Positions 18,126-25,617 of a stretch of DNA of 64,000 bases are shown here, in pieces. The DNA is from JACCSI01 sp963815285 (GTDB lineage Bacteria > Acidobacteriota > Vicinamibacteria > Vicinamibacterales > UBA2999): assembly GCA_963815285.1 (NCBI GenBank), contig CAWFGB010000005.1, forward strand, positions 186,001 through 250,000, given 5' to 3'. Position 1 is the stretch's first letter; every line of letters starts with the position of its first letter. The position numbers were made by a program, and so were the translations under genes. The notes under the pieces were generated by a model that was not told where the DNA came from, searched no databases, and was given only the letters and a program-made list of their open reading frames with translations.

Positions 18126-18186
18126 CAGACCTGCGGCGGGCGGTGAGAGGCTCAACCTCGCAGGTCTGGAGGCAGGGCTGCCTGCC
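18126..18186. repeat. Hairpins in the rpsD-rpoA spacer
   Basis: CAGACCTGCG (18126-18135) pairs perfectly with CGCAGGTCTG (18159-18168) across a 23-base loop, and GGCAGG (18171-18176) pairs with CCTGCC (18181-18186) across GCTG. The second stem sits just upstream of the rpoA Shine-Dalgarno (GGAAGGAAG, 18188-18196) and could affect rpoA translation. Confidence 0.6.
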
Positions 18187-18202
18187 CGGAAGGAAGAACG
18201 AT

Positions 18203-19186
18203 ATGTGGAAAGGTTTTCAGCGTCCCAAGCGCCTCGAGTACGAGCGCGAGACTCTCACCGATCGGTTCGGCCGCTTTTACGCCCAGCCGTTCGAGCGAGG
18301 GTTCGGCACGACGATCGGCAATGCGCTCCGGCGCGTGCTGCTGTCTTCGATTGAGGGCGCGGCGATCACCGCGGTGAAGATTGACGGCGTGCTGCACGAG
18401 TTCTCGCCCATTCCGGGCGTCGTCGAAGACGCGACCGACATCATCCTGAATCTCAAGCTGATTCCGTTGATGTGCCACGTCGATCACACCAAGACGCTGT
18501 ATCTGCGCGTCGACAAGGCCGGCGAAGTGCGCGCGCGTGACATCGAGGCCGATGCCGACATCGAAATCCTCGAGCCGGATGCCCACATCGCGACGGTCTC
18601 CGAGGGCGGCAAGCTTCACATGGAACTCCGCATCAAGCGCGGGCGCGGCTATGTGTCGGCCGACAAGAACTTCGACGAGGACCTGGGCATCGGCTGGATC
18701 CCGATTGACTCGGTGCATTCCCCGGTGAAGAAGGTCAACTACCTCGTCGAAGCGGCCCGGCTGGGACAGACGACCGACTACGACAAGCTGACGCTCGACG
18801 TGTGGACCAACGGCTCGGTCACGCCGAATGATGCGGTCTCCCTGGCGGCCAAGCTGGTGCGCGATCACCTGAACATCTTCATCAACGTCGATGAAGTCGA
18901 CGAACCGCCAGCCGAGAGCGTCGGGGAACCGGCACGCAGCGGCGTCGGCAACGAGCATCTAGACAAGAGCGTCGAGGAGCTCGAACTCTCGGTGCGGTCC
19001 TACAACTGCCTGAAGAACGCGAACATCCGGACCATTCGCGAGCTGGTGCAGAAAACCGAGCCCGAGATGCTCAAGACCAAGAACTTCGGGCGCAAGTCAC
19101 TCAATGAGATCAAGGAGATCCTGTCGTCGATGGGCCTCAGTCTCGGCATGAAGGTCGATCAGCCCGCCGGCGCGTCACAGGACTAA
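18203..19186 (+). CDS. rpoA: RNA polymerase alpha subunit
   Basis: Assembly platform of RNA polymerase; 327 residues from the ATG at 18203, with GGAAGGAAG upstream. An in-frame start at 18143 would add 20 residues encoded by the hairpin spacer and is rejected. The N-terminal dimerisation domain (about 1-225) has the FERGFGTTIGNALRRVLLSS signature. The C-terminal domain (about 255-320) has SVEELELSVRSYNCLKNANI and the LKTKNFGRKSLNEI loop that binds UP elements and activators. Confidence 0.98.
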   Translation: MWKGFQRPKRLEYERETLTDRFGRFYAQPFERGFGTTIGNALRRVLLSSIEGAAITAVKIDGVLHEFSPIPGVVEDATDIILNLKLIPLMCHVDHTKTLYLRVDKAGEVRARDIEADADIEILEPDAHIATVSEGGKLHMELRIKRGRGYVSADKNFDEDLGIGWIPIDSVHSPVKKVNYLVEAARLGQTTDYDKLTLDVWTNGSVTPNDAVSLAAKLVRDHLNIFINVDEVDEPPAESVGEPARSGVGNEHLDKSVEELELSVRSYNCLKNANIRTIRELVQKTEPEMLKTKNFGRKSLNEIKEILSSMGLSLGMKVDQPAGASQD

Positions 19187-19193
19187 ACACATC

Positions 19194-19796
19194 ATGCGTC
19201 ATCGATACGCCCACCGGCGGCTTGGCCGGGTCTCATCGCATCGCAAGGCTCTGCTGCGCAACCTGGCGACCGATCTGCTCGATCACGAGCACATCGTGAC
19301 GACGGTCCCCAAGGCCAAGGAGGTGCGCCCGATTGTGGAACGGCTCATTACCGTGGCCAAACGCGGCGTCAAGGCGGACGAGCCAAAGGGCCGCACGCTG
19401 GCCGCGCGTCGGCTCGTCATGACCGAGATCGTCAACGAGAACGTGGTCACCAAGCTGTTCGATCAGCTCGCGCCGCGTTTCATGGATCGCCCCGGCGGCT
19501 ACACCCGTATCCTGCGTCTCGGTCATCGCCGCGGCGATGGCGGCGAGATCGCGCAGATCGAGCTGCTCGGCAGCGAGTACGACCCCAAGAAGGCCGAGGC
19601 CGAAAAGGCCGAGCAGGAAGGTGCTGCCGAGGGACCGAAGCAGCAGAAGAGCGTTGGCGAGCGACTGCGTTCGGCGGCTCAGAACCTGCGCGGCAAGAAA
19701 GAAGCAAAGAGCGACGCTCCGCGCACCAAGGCCAGCAAGCCCGCGCGCGGCGCCGCCAAGAAGACCACGACACCGCGCAAGGCCGGCGGTTCGTAA
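19194..19796 (+). CDS. rplQ: 50S ribosomal protein L17 with long basic tail
   Basis: Exit-side 50S protein; the family core is residues 1 to about 120 (MRHRYAHRRLGRVSSHRKALLRNLA, then RPGGYTRILRLGHRRGDGGE). At 200 residues it is much longer than the usual 116-130: the remaining roughly 75 residues are a lysine/alanine/glutamate-rich, probably disordered tail. Last gene of the superoperon, followed by a strong terminator. Confidence 0.95.
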   Translation: MRHRYAHRRLGRVSSHRKALLRNLATDLLDHEHIVTTVPKAKEVRPIVERLITVAKRGVKADEPKGRTLAARRLVMTEIVNENVVTKLFDQLAPRFMDRPGGYTRILRLGHRRGDGGEIAQIELLGSEYDPKKAEAEKAEQEGAAEGPKQQKSVGERLRSAAQNLRGKKEAKSDAPRTKASKPARGAAKKTTTPRKAGGS

Positions 19797-19808
19797 CGCC
19801 ACCTTACA

Positions 19809-19834
19809 CCCGGCGGCGCAAGCCGCCGGGTTTC
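19809..19834 (+). terminator. Rho-independent-type terminator of the ribosomal superoperon
   Basis: CCCGGCGGC (19809-19817), GCAA tetraloop, GCCGCCGGG (19822-19830), then TTTCCC. A perfect 9-bp GC stem with a GNRA loop 12 bases after rplQ; the T-tract is short. The next gene starts at 19839, so the terminator nearly touches it. Confidence 0.75.
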
Positions 19835-19838
19835 CCGC

Positions 19839-20861
19839 ATGCACCCGACCACCGCGCAGTTTTTCCACGCCCACGCGGACCTGTTCTGTTGTTCCCGCTG
19901 CGGCGGCAGCCTCAGGCGTGAGCCCGACTTCTTCCAGTGCACGTCCTGCGCCTATATGTTTCGGGATCAGGAGGGTATCCCGTCGCTGTTCGCGCCCAAC
20001 GACTGGAAGACGAACAAACGGGACGTGACCGAGCAGATGAAGGCCTTCTACGAGGCCAATCCCTTTCCGAATTACGACGATTTCGACAGCGCCGCCAGCC
20101 TCATCGACAAGGCCCGCGCCGGTCTCTTTGCCCAGCTCCTCGACGATCAGATCCCGTTCGGTGCGCGCGTCATCGAATGCGGGTGCGGCACGGGGCAGTT
20201 GACGAACTTTCTGTCAATCGCGAACCGCATTGTCGTCGGCGCCGACCTGTGTCTCAACTCGCTGAAGATGGCCACCTCGTTCAAGGGGCAGAACGAGCTC
20301 GACCGCGCGCATTTCCTCCAGATGAACCTGTTCAGGCCGTGCTTCAAGCCGGCGTCTTTCGATCTCGTGATCTCGAACGGCGTGCTGCACCACACCAGCG
20401 ATCCGCTGCTCGGGTTCAAATCGATCGCACGGCTGGTGAAGCCTGGCGGCTACATCCTGGTTGGCCTCTATCACCGGTATGGTCGGCTCGCCACCGACAT
20501 CCGACGGGCGTTGTTCAGGGCCACCAATGATCGCTTCATGTTCCTCGACCGCCACGCGACCGACCAGCGGGTGAGCGCCGGCAAACGGCGCTCATGGTTC
20601 ATGGATCAGTACAAGAACCCGCACGAATCGAAGCACACGGTGGGGCAGACGCTCGGCTGGCTCGATGAGGTCGGCTTCGAGTTCGTCCACGCTATTCCGA
20701 AGACCGTTCCATTTGCGGAGTTGCAGCCGGACGAACGGCTGTTCAAGCCCGAGCGTGTCGGCACGGTCTTCGAGCGCCTGCTGGTCAACCTCGGCATGAT
20801 GATCACCGGCCACCGCGAGGGCGGCTTCTTCATCACCATTGCCCGCCGGCCGATTAGCTAG
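19839..20861 (+). CDS. SAM-dependent methyltransferase with N-terminal zinc ribbon
   Basis: 340 residues. Cys18/Cys21 and Cys34/Cys37 form a Trm112-like zinc ribbon. A class I methyltransferase domain follows with motif I VIECGCGTGQLT (about residues 110-121) and the post-motif region DLVISNGVLHHTSDP. NPFPNYDDF before the domain is typical of glycan- or lipid-pathway UbiE-like methyltransferases. Substrate unknown; I do not assign a gene name. It starts right behind the superoperon terminator, with no obvious promoter, and converges on the DUF5989 gene 17 bp away. Confidence 0.75.
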   Translation: MHPTTAQFFHAHADLFCCSRCGGSLRREPDFFQCTSCAYMFRDQEGIPSLFAPNDWKTNKRDVTEQMKAFYEANPFPNYDDFDSAASLIDKARAGLFAQLLDDQIPFGARVIECGCGTGQLTNFLSIANRIVVGADLCLNSLKMATSFKGQNELDRAHFLQMNLFRPCFKPASFDLVISNGVLHHTSDPLLGFKSIARLVKPGGYILVGLYHRYGRLATDIRRALFRATNDRFMFLDRHATDQRVSAGKRRSWFMDQYKNPHESKHTVGQTLGWLDEVGFEFVHAIPKTVPFAELQPDERLFKPERVGTVFERLLVNLGMMITGHREGGFFITIARRPIS

Positions 20862-20878
20862 CGCGCCATTACCTCTCG

Positions 20879-21064
20879 TCAGAACAGCGTGTAGATGAAC
20901 GGGGCCGCGCTGCTGCCGCCAATCACGATGAGCACGCCGAGCAGCAGCAGCATCAGGATGATTGGTGTGAGCCACCACTTTTTGGTCTCGCGCATGAAGC
21001 CCCACAGCTCGCCGAACAGGCCGCCCGACCGGGCTTCTGAGAGCTGACGTAGATCTTTCTCCAT
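20879..21064 (-). CDS. DUF5989 family small membrane protein
   Basis: 61 residues: a soluble N-terminus containing LFGELWGFMRETKKWWL and one transmembrane helix (about residues 33-50, PIILMLLLLGVLIVIGG) ending in SSAAPFIYTLF. The KKWWL-helix-APFIYTLF layout is that of DUF5989, which repeatedly accompanies SxtJ-type proteins and carbamoyltransferases. Biochemical function unknown. It is the last gene of the minus-strand three-gene operon. Confidence 0.8.
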   Translation of the reverse strand: MEKDLRQLSEARSGGLFGELWGFMRETKKWWLTPIILMLLLLGVLIVIGGSSAAPFIYTLF

Positions 21065-21085
21065 AGTCCTTGCTCGCGACGTCCT

Positions 21086-21496
21086 TCAGTATTGCCTGAA
21101 AGCATCTGCCGGGTCGTCCTTCTGCTCGTAGGGGACCCAATTGGTTGAGGCATCCCGCTGCTGCAGGCGCAGCGCATCCCGCCCGGCTAGGCGCATGACC
21201 ACGGCGAGCGGCGTGAATACCGCGTAGAAGAGAAACGCCAGCACCACGGTCGACACCAAGAGCCCAATCGGATACGTGACGACCTGGAGACCAACGAAGA
21301 GCTGCCGCGCCACTTCTCGGCTGGACACCGCGGCCAGCGCGACCACCGCGCCGATCCCCCAGGCGACAGCGGCGTTTGCCAGGTTCCCCGATCGCCACCA
21401 CAGGAGGGCGCCGAAGAGGGCGACAAACGCGGGGAGCACGATCCACGCGAATTGCCGAAGCGTCTCAGGCGAAGGGGTGCGGTTGACCCGAATCAT
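21086..21496 (-). CDS. SxtJ-like membrane protein
   Basis: 136 residues with about three to four transmembrane segments (for example FAWIVLPAFVALFGALLWW and VVTYPIGLLVSTVVLAFLFYAVF), ending in RLAGRDALRLQ...TNWVPYEQ, a pattern typical of SxtJ-family proteins named from a saxitoxin cluster. Role unproven; it is almost always found between a carbamoyltransferase and a DUF5989 protein. Its start codon shares one base with the end of the carbamoyltransferase gene, indicating one operon. Confidence 0.78.
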   Translation of the reverse strand: MIRVNRTPSPETLRQFAWIVLPAFVALFGALLWWRSGNLANAAVAWGIGAVVALAAVSSREVARQLFVGLQVVTYPIGLLVSTVVLAFLFYAVFTPLAVVMRLAGRDALRLQQRDASTNWVPYEQKDDPADAFRQY

Positions 21497-23328
21497 CAGT
21501 CGGCCCTGAACGCTGCCGCGTATTCGGTCGCGTCAAAATCCCGCGAGACCGGCTGCTCGGTCTTGAGCAGCACGGCTCGCTCGAGGACCAGCACGTCCAT
21601 CTTCGTTGCCATGAAGCACCGATAGGCTTGTTCCGGCGTGCACACAATGGGCTCGCCGCGGACATTGAAACTCGTATTGATGATCACCGGGCAGCCAGTT
21701 TTCTGCTCGAAGGCCTTCACGAGATCATAGAACCGGCCATGACGGTGGCGATCGACGGTCTGGATGCGCGCCGAGTAGTCGACGTGGGTCACGGCGGGGA
21801 TGTCCGATCGCACTTGCTTCACCCGATCGAGACCGCGCACCGCACTGCCATTGGACGCCGTGCGATGGTCCGCTCGGACCGGGGCCACGAGCAGCATGTA
21901 TGGACTATCGGTGTCCGGGTCCATCTCGAAGTAGTCCGCGACCCGTTCCTTGAGCACGACCGGCGCAAACGGCCTGAACGATTCGCGGAATTTGGTCTTC
22001 AGGTTCATGGTCGACTGCAGGACCGGGCTGCGCGCGTCGCCGATGATGCTGCGTGCGCCGAGAGCGCGCGGGCCGAACTCCATGCGCCCGTGGAACCACC
22101 CGATCACGTTGTCACGTGCCATGAGTTCGGCGACCGCCGCGCAGAGGCTGTCGTCGTCCGGGTATTCGGTGTATCTGGCGCCGCTGGCCGTGAGGAAGCT
22201 GCGGATTCGATCCGGCGTCGTCGTCGGGCCGAGCAGCGAGCCGGCCATGCTGTCGTGCGGCTGGGGATGACGCGGATGGCCGAGTAGCTGATGCCAGACG
22301 TGTAGGGCGGCGCCGAGCGAGCCGCCGGCATCACCAGCCGCGGGTTGGATCCAGATCTGGTCGAACGGCCCCTCCCGCAGGATTCGTCCATTAGCCACGC
22401 AGTTGAGGGCGACGCCGCCGGCCAGACACAAATTCTTGAGGCCGGTCTGCGCGTGCACGTGACGCGCCGCTTTCAGCATCGCCTCTTCGGTAACCTTCTG
22501 CACCGACGCGGCGATGTCCATCTCGCGCTCGGTAATCGGGCCCTCCGGCGTTCGCGGCGGACCGCCGAAGACGTCGTCGAACGCCTTGGAGGTCATCGTC
22601 AGTCCCTGGCAGTAATTGAAGTACCTCTGGTCCATCCAGATGGAGCCGTCGTCCTTCACCCGCACGATTTTTTCAAGAATGCGATCGACGTAGCGGGGCT
22701 CGCCGTACGGCGCCAGCCCCATCAGTTTGTACTCGCCGGAGTTGACCTTGAAGCCGCAGTAATACGTGAACGCCGAATAGAGCAGGCCGAGCGAATGCGG
22801 AAAGCGCAGTTCGTGGGTGAGGCGCAGTTTGTTGCCCCGGCCACTGCCGTAAGTGGCCGTCGCCCATTCGCCGACACCGTCGAGTGTGAGGATGGCGGCG
22901 TCCTCGAACGGCGAGGGGTAGAACGCGCTCGCTGCGTGGGAAACGTGGTGCGCCGCATAGATGAAGCGGCGCTTGTACTTGCCGCCAAGCGCATGGCGCA
23001 GTTCGCGGTCCTGGAACAGCTTCTCCTTGATCCACACCGGAATCGCCGTGCGAAACGACGCAAATCCAGCGGGCGCAAATGCGAGGTAGGTTTCGAGCAG
23101 ACGATCAAACTTGAGCAGCGGCTTGTCGTAGAACGTGACGTAATCGACCTGGGTGATGTCGAGTTCGGCTTCGTTCAGACAGTAGGCGACGGCCTGTGAC
23201 GGGAATGCTGAATCGTGCTTGCGCCGCGAGAAGCGTTCTTCCTGAGCCGCGGCGACGATCGTTCCGTCCACGACAAGAGCAGCGGCCGAGTCATGGTAGT
23301 ACGCGGACAATCCGAGTATCGCCGTCAC
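21496..23328 (-). CDS. NodU/CmcH family carbamoyltransferase
   Basis: 610 residues, full family length, starting at GTG 23328. Such enzymes transfer a carbamoyl group from carbamoyl phosphate, through an adenylated intermediate, to hydroxyls of sugars or natural products. The N-terminal Kae1-like domain has GLSAYYHDSAAALV, HHVSHAASAFYPSPF and LDGVGEWATAT. The C-terminal YrdC-like domain has FGPRALGARSIIGDAR, KFRESFRPFAP and INTSFNVRGEPIV. Substrate unknown. First gene of a minus-strand operon with SxtJ and DUF5989; the membrane-anchored SGNH hydrolase is transcribed divergently from a 33-bp gap. Confidence 0.9.
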   Translation of the reverse strand: MTAILGLSAYYHDSAAALVVDGTIVAAAQEERFSRRKHDSAFPSQAVAYCLNEAELDITQVDYVTFYDKPLLKFDRLLETYLAFAPAGFASFRTAIPVWIKEKLFQDRELRHALGGKYKRRFIYAAHHVSHAASAFYPSPFEDAAILTLDGVGEWATATYGSGRGNKLRLTHELRFPHSLGLLYSAFTYYCGFKVNSGEYKLMGLAPYGEPRYVDRILEKIVRVKDDGSIWMDQRYFNYCQGLTMTSKAFDDVFGGPPRTPEGPITEREMDIAASVQKVTEEAMLKAARHVHAQTGLKNLCLAGGVALNCVANGRILREGPFDQIWIQPAAGDAGGSLGAALHVWHQLLGHPRHPQPHDSMAGSLLGPTTTPDRIRSFLTASGARYTEYPDDDSLCAAVAELMARDNVIGWFHGRMEFGPRALGARSIIGDARSPVLQSTMNLKTKFRESFRPFAPVVLKERVADYFEMDPDTDSPYMLLVAPVRADHRTASNGSAVRGLDRVKQVRSDIPAVTHVDYSARIQTVDRHRHGRFYDLVKAFEQKTGCPVIINTSFNVRGEPIVCTPEQAYRCFMATKMDVLVLERAVLLKTEQPVSRDFDATEYAAAFRAD

Positions 23329-23361
23329 CGGGCCAGCCTGGGGATATAGTAGAATCCGCGC
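23329..23361. promoter_or_regulatory. Compact divergent promoter between carbamoyltransferase and SGNH hydrolase
   Basis: Overlapping -10-like boxes are present: on the plus strand TATAGT (23345-23350) and TAGAAT (23350-23355); on the minus strand TACTAT (complement of 23346-23351). With only 33 bp available, both transcripts must start very close to their genes. TAGAAT lies six bases before the proposed ATT start of the plus-strand gene. No convincing -35 elements. Confidence 0.4.
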
Positions 23362-24702
23362 ATTCGACAGAAACGACCCTTCATCGTAGCGTTAGTCGCG
23401 CCCGTTGCCTCTGCGCTGATCTTCCTCGCCACCGGAGAAGCTGCTCTTCGCCTAGTGTATCGCGACCACGGTGAGCGGACGCTCGAAGGTCCAGGCGGAT
23501 CACGCTTCGAGCACCTCTACATCATCGACCAGCAGCGCGGACGCTTCGAGATCGGTCGACGGACTGGCGGTGTGCCGCGCCTGGTCGTGTTTGGCGACTC
23601 TGTGAGCTGGGGCTACGGCGTGCGCGACTGGACCGACATCTGGCCCGAGCTGCTGGTTCGCGATCTGGCGCGTGAGACTAACACCACGTACCAACTCGCG
23701 CTCGTAGCGGCCCCGGGCCGGAACATGGGTGAGCACTACGCCGAGATGCGCCAACTCAAAAGCGAGTTGCGGCCCGATGTGCTGATCTACCAATGGTACG
23801 TCAACGATCTCGAGGTCGTGAGCAATCGCCCTGACGCCGAACGTCCGTGGCATCGCTGGCCGTGGCACCAGGCGTTGCGGAGCCATTCCTATCTGTATTT
23901 CTTCCTCGATAACCGGTTGTCGATGTTCCTGCCGCCGCCGACCAGATCCTATCTCGACTACATCCTGCAAGACTTCTATCCGGGAAGCGTGGAATGGTCT
24001 GAGTTCGAGCGCTACTTTCACAGCTTCGCGGTCCATGCGAAGGAGATCGCGCCCCGCCGGCTGATGGTGCTGTACCCGCAGGTCCCCTTCAGCGGCGAAT
24101 ACCCCCTGCAGCCGATCCACGACCGGATGCAGGCTCTGGCGGGTCCGCACCGGCTGTCCATCCCGCCGGCCGGCTGGGTTCGCGTGGCCGGCGCGCTTAA
24201 GGCACGCGAGGATGCTGTCTGGCGCCAGGTCGTGCACGTCCCTGCAGGCACGAATGGACCAGTAGTTGAGACGCGGCCGTATTACTTCGGCGACGGGGCG
24301 CTGGAGGTGTTGGTCAAGGTGAGCGTCACAACAGCCGCAACCTCGGCGATCGGCGTGTTGGAGGCGTTCGACGATGTGACCAATCAGTTGCTCGACCAGC
24401 GCCCGCTGGCGGTCGACCCCAGCACGAGCGGCTGGCAAGACGCCCTGGTCCGGCTGGACCTGCGGGGCACCAACGGGAATCCGACGCGATTTCGAATCAC
24501 CCTTGCCAGGGCGCCAGCCGTCTCCATCGCATCGATCGACCTTCCGGTCGATTACGGCATGACCGTCGTCGACTTGACCGAGGCGTTGAACACCTTCCAC
24601 ACGCACGCCAGCATCTTCGACGCCCATCCGAATGAGCGCGCTCACCGTGTGGTTGCCGAGCAGATCCGGCGCGTGCTTGGTCACCCTGGGATCGGTCCGT
24701 AG
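23362..24702 (+). CDS. Membrane-anchored SGNH/GDSL-type hydrolase
   Basis: The first standard start is GTG 23455, but the open frame extends upstream and encodes a convincing N-terminal membrane anchor, RQKRPFIVALVAPVASALIF followed by LATGEAALRLVYRDHG. No ATG, GTG or TTG occurs there; ATT 23362 is the best candidate start. About 446 residues. The catalytic block is VVFGDSVSWGYGVRD (GDS serine), and DAHPNERAH near the C-terminus supplies the Asp/His pair. Such proteins commonly accompany the carbamoyltransferase-SxtJ-DUF5989 trio; they are probably periplasmic esterases or acyltransferases acting on glycans. Gene identity is firm; the start is uncertain. Confidence 0.75.
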   Translation: MRQKRPFIVALVAPVASALIFLATGEAALRLVYRDHGERTLEGPGGSRFEHLYIIDQQRGRFEIGRRTGGVPRLVVFGDSVSWGYGVRDWTDIWPELLVRDLARETNTTYQLALVAAPGRNMGEHYAEMRQLKSELRPDVLIYQWYVNDLEVVSNRPDAERPWHRWPWHQALRSHSYLYFFLDNRLSMFLPPPTRSYLDYILQDFYPGSVEWSEFERYFHSFAVHAKEIAPRRLMVLYPQVPFSGEYPLQPIHDRMQALAGPHRLSIPPAGWVRVAGALKAREDAVWRQVVHVPAGTNGPVVETRPYYFGDGALEVLVKVSVTTAATSAIGVLEAFDDVTNQLLDQRPLAVDPSTSGWQDALVRLDLRGTNGNPTRFRITLARAPAVSIASIDLPVDYGMTVVDLTEALNTFHTHASIFDAHPNERAHRVVAEQIRRVLGHPGIGP

Positions 24703-24785
24703 CCAGCTCAGCTGAGGTTGAACGGAACCACGACGAACCGTCTTCGTCTAAGATTCGTCTCCACGGTTATTACCGGGGGGGCTCT

Positions 24786-25613
24786 ATGGCTGCCTGGAGA
24801 CGCGCGGTCCGTTCTCGTTCGGTCGTGTTCGTCGTTGCTACCGCATTTGTTGCGGTCTCTTCAGCTGCTGCGCAGCAGTCGCTCACTCCCGAGGAACAGG
24901 AAACGTTTCTCAAGACGGCGAAGATTGTTGACACCCGGGCCGTCGGGAAAGGCGTTACCGGCACCCAGCGCGCGACCCTTTCGGACGGAACCATCACCCA
25001 CGACGCGAGTGTCCAGACGATTGACATCTCCATGAATGAGTTCCGCGGCAATCGCGGGACGGAGCTCAATTTCAAGGACTCCTGGCGCTACAACGTCGCC
25101 GCCTATCGCTTGAACCAGATCCTCCAGTTGGGGCGCATCCCGGTAAGTGTCGAGCGCATGCATCGCGGCAAGGCCGGCTCCTTTACCTGGTGGGTGGACG
25201 ATGTTTTGATGGACGAAGGAGAGCGTATCAAGACCAAGGCCCCCACGCCAGACCCGTCCGCGTGGAACGAGCAGATGTGGCACGTTCGTCTGTTCGACCA
25301 GCTTATTCAGAACGTCGACCGGAACCTCGGCAACCTGCTCATCGACAAGTCGTGGGCCGTCTGGATGATCGACCATTCGCGCGCGTTCAGGTTGTCAAAC
25401 AAATTGACCTCGCCCAAGAACCTGACCCGCATCGAGCGCGGGGCGCTCGAGCGCCTTCGCGCCCTCCACGCAGAGGCGCTGAGCGCTGCCGTCGGCGATT
25501 ACCTGACCTCATTCGAAAAGCGTGCCCTCCTGCAGCGTCGGGACGAGATCGTCGCCCTGTTCGAGAAAGGAGGCCCGTCGATGATCTACGACCGTGCCTC
25601 CCAGCCTCGCTGA
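24786..25613 (+). CDS. Exported protein with HipA/FAM20-like kinase motifs
   Basis: 275 residues. A signal peptide is evident (SVVFVVATAFVAVSSAAAQQ, cleavage near residue 29). The C-terminal half contains FDQLIQNVDRNLGNLLID and WMIDHSRAF, spaced like the catalytic D-x(4)-N and metal-binding D-H pair of the HipA/PI-kinase/FAM20C superfamily: Asp178, Asn183 and Asp196. An upstream lysine (Lys129 in HRGKAG) may be the nucleotide-binding residue, but the N-lobe is short. A secreted kinase or kinase-derived fold is inferred; substrate unknown. It is not in a toxin-antitoxin context. Convergent with the EF-G-like gene, four bases apart. Confidence 0.6.
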   Translation: MAAWRRAVRSRSVVFVVATAFVAVSSAAAQQSLTPEEQETFLKTAKIVDTRAVGKGVTGTQRATLSDGTITHDASVQTIDISMNEFRGNRGTELNFKDSWRYNVAAYRLNQILQLGRIPVSVERMHRGKAGSFTWWVDDVLMDEGERIKTKAPTPDPSAWNEQMWHVRLFDQLIQNVDRNLGNLLIDKSWAVWMIDHSRAFRLSNKLTSPKNLTRIERGALERLRALHAEALSAAVGDYLTSFEKRALLQRRDEIVALFEKGGPSMIYDRASQPR

Positions 25614-25617
25614 CCGC

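Noticed and set aside
3401..18186. CRISPR array or transposon ends
   Set aside because: The palindromes are single copies in separate gaps with no regular spacers, no cas genes and no transposase.
24786..25613. HipA toxin of a toxin-antitoxin pair
   Set aside because: It has a signal peptide, lacks the HipA N-terminal domain and has no HipB-like neighbour.
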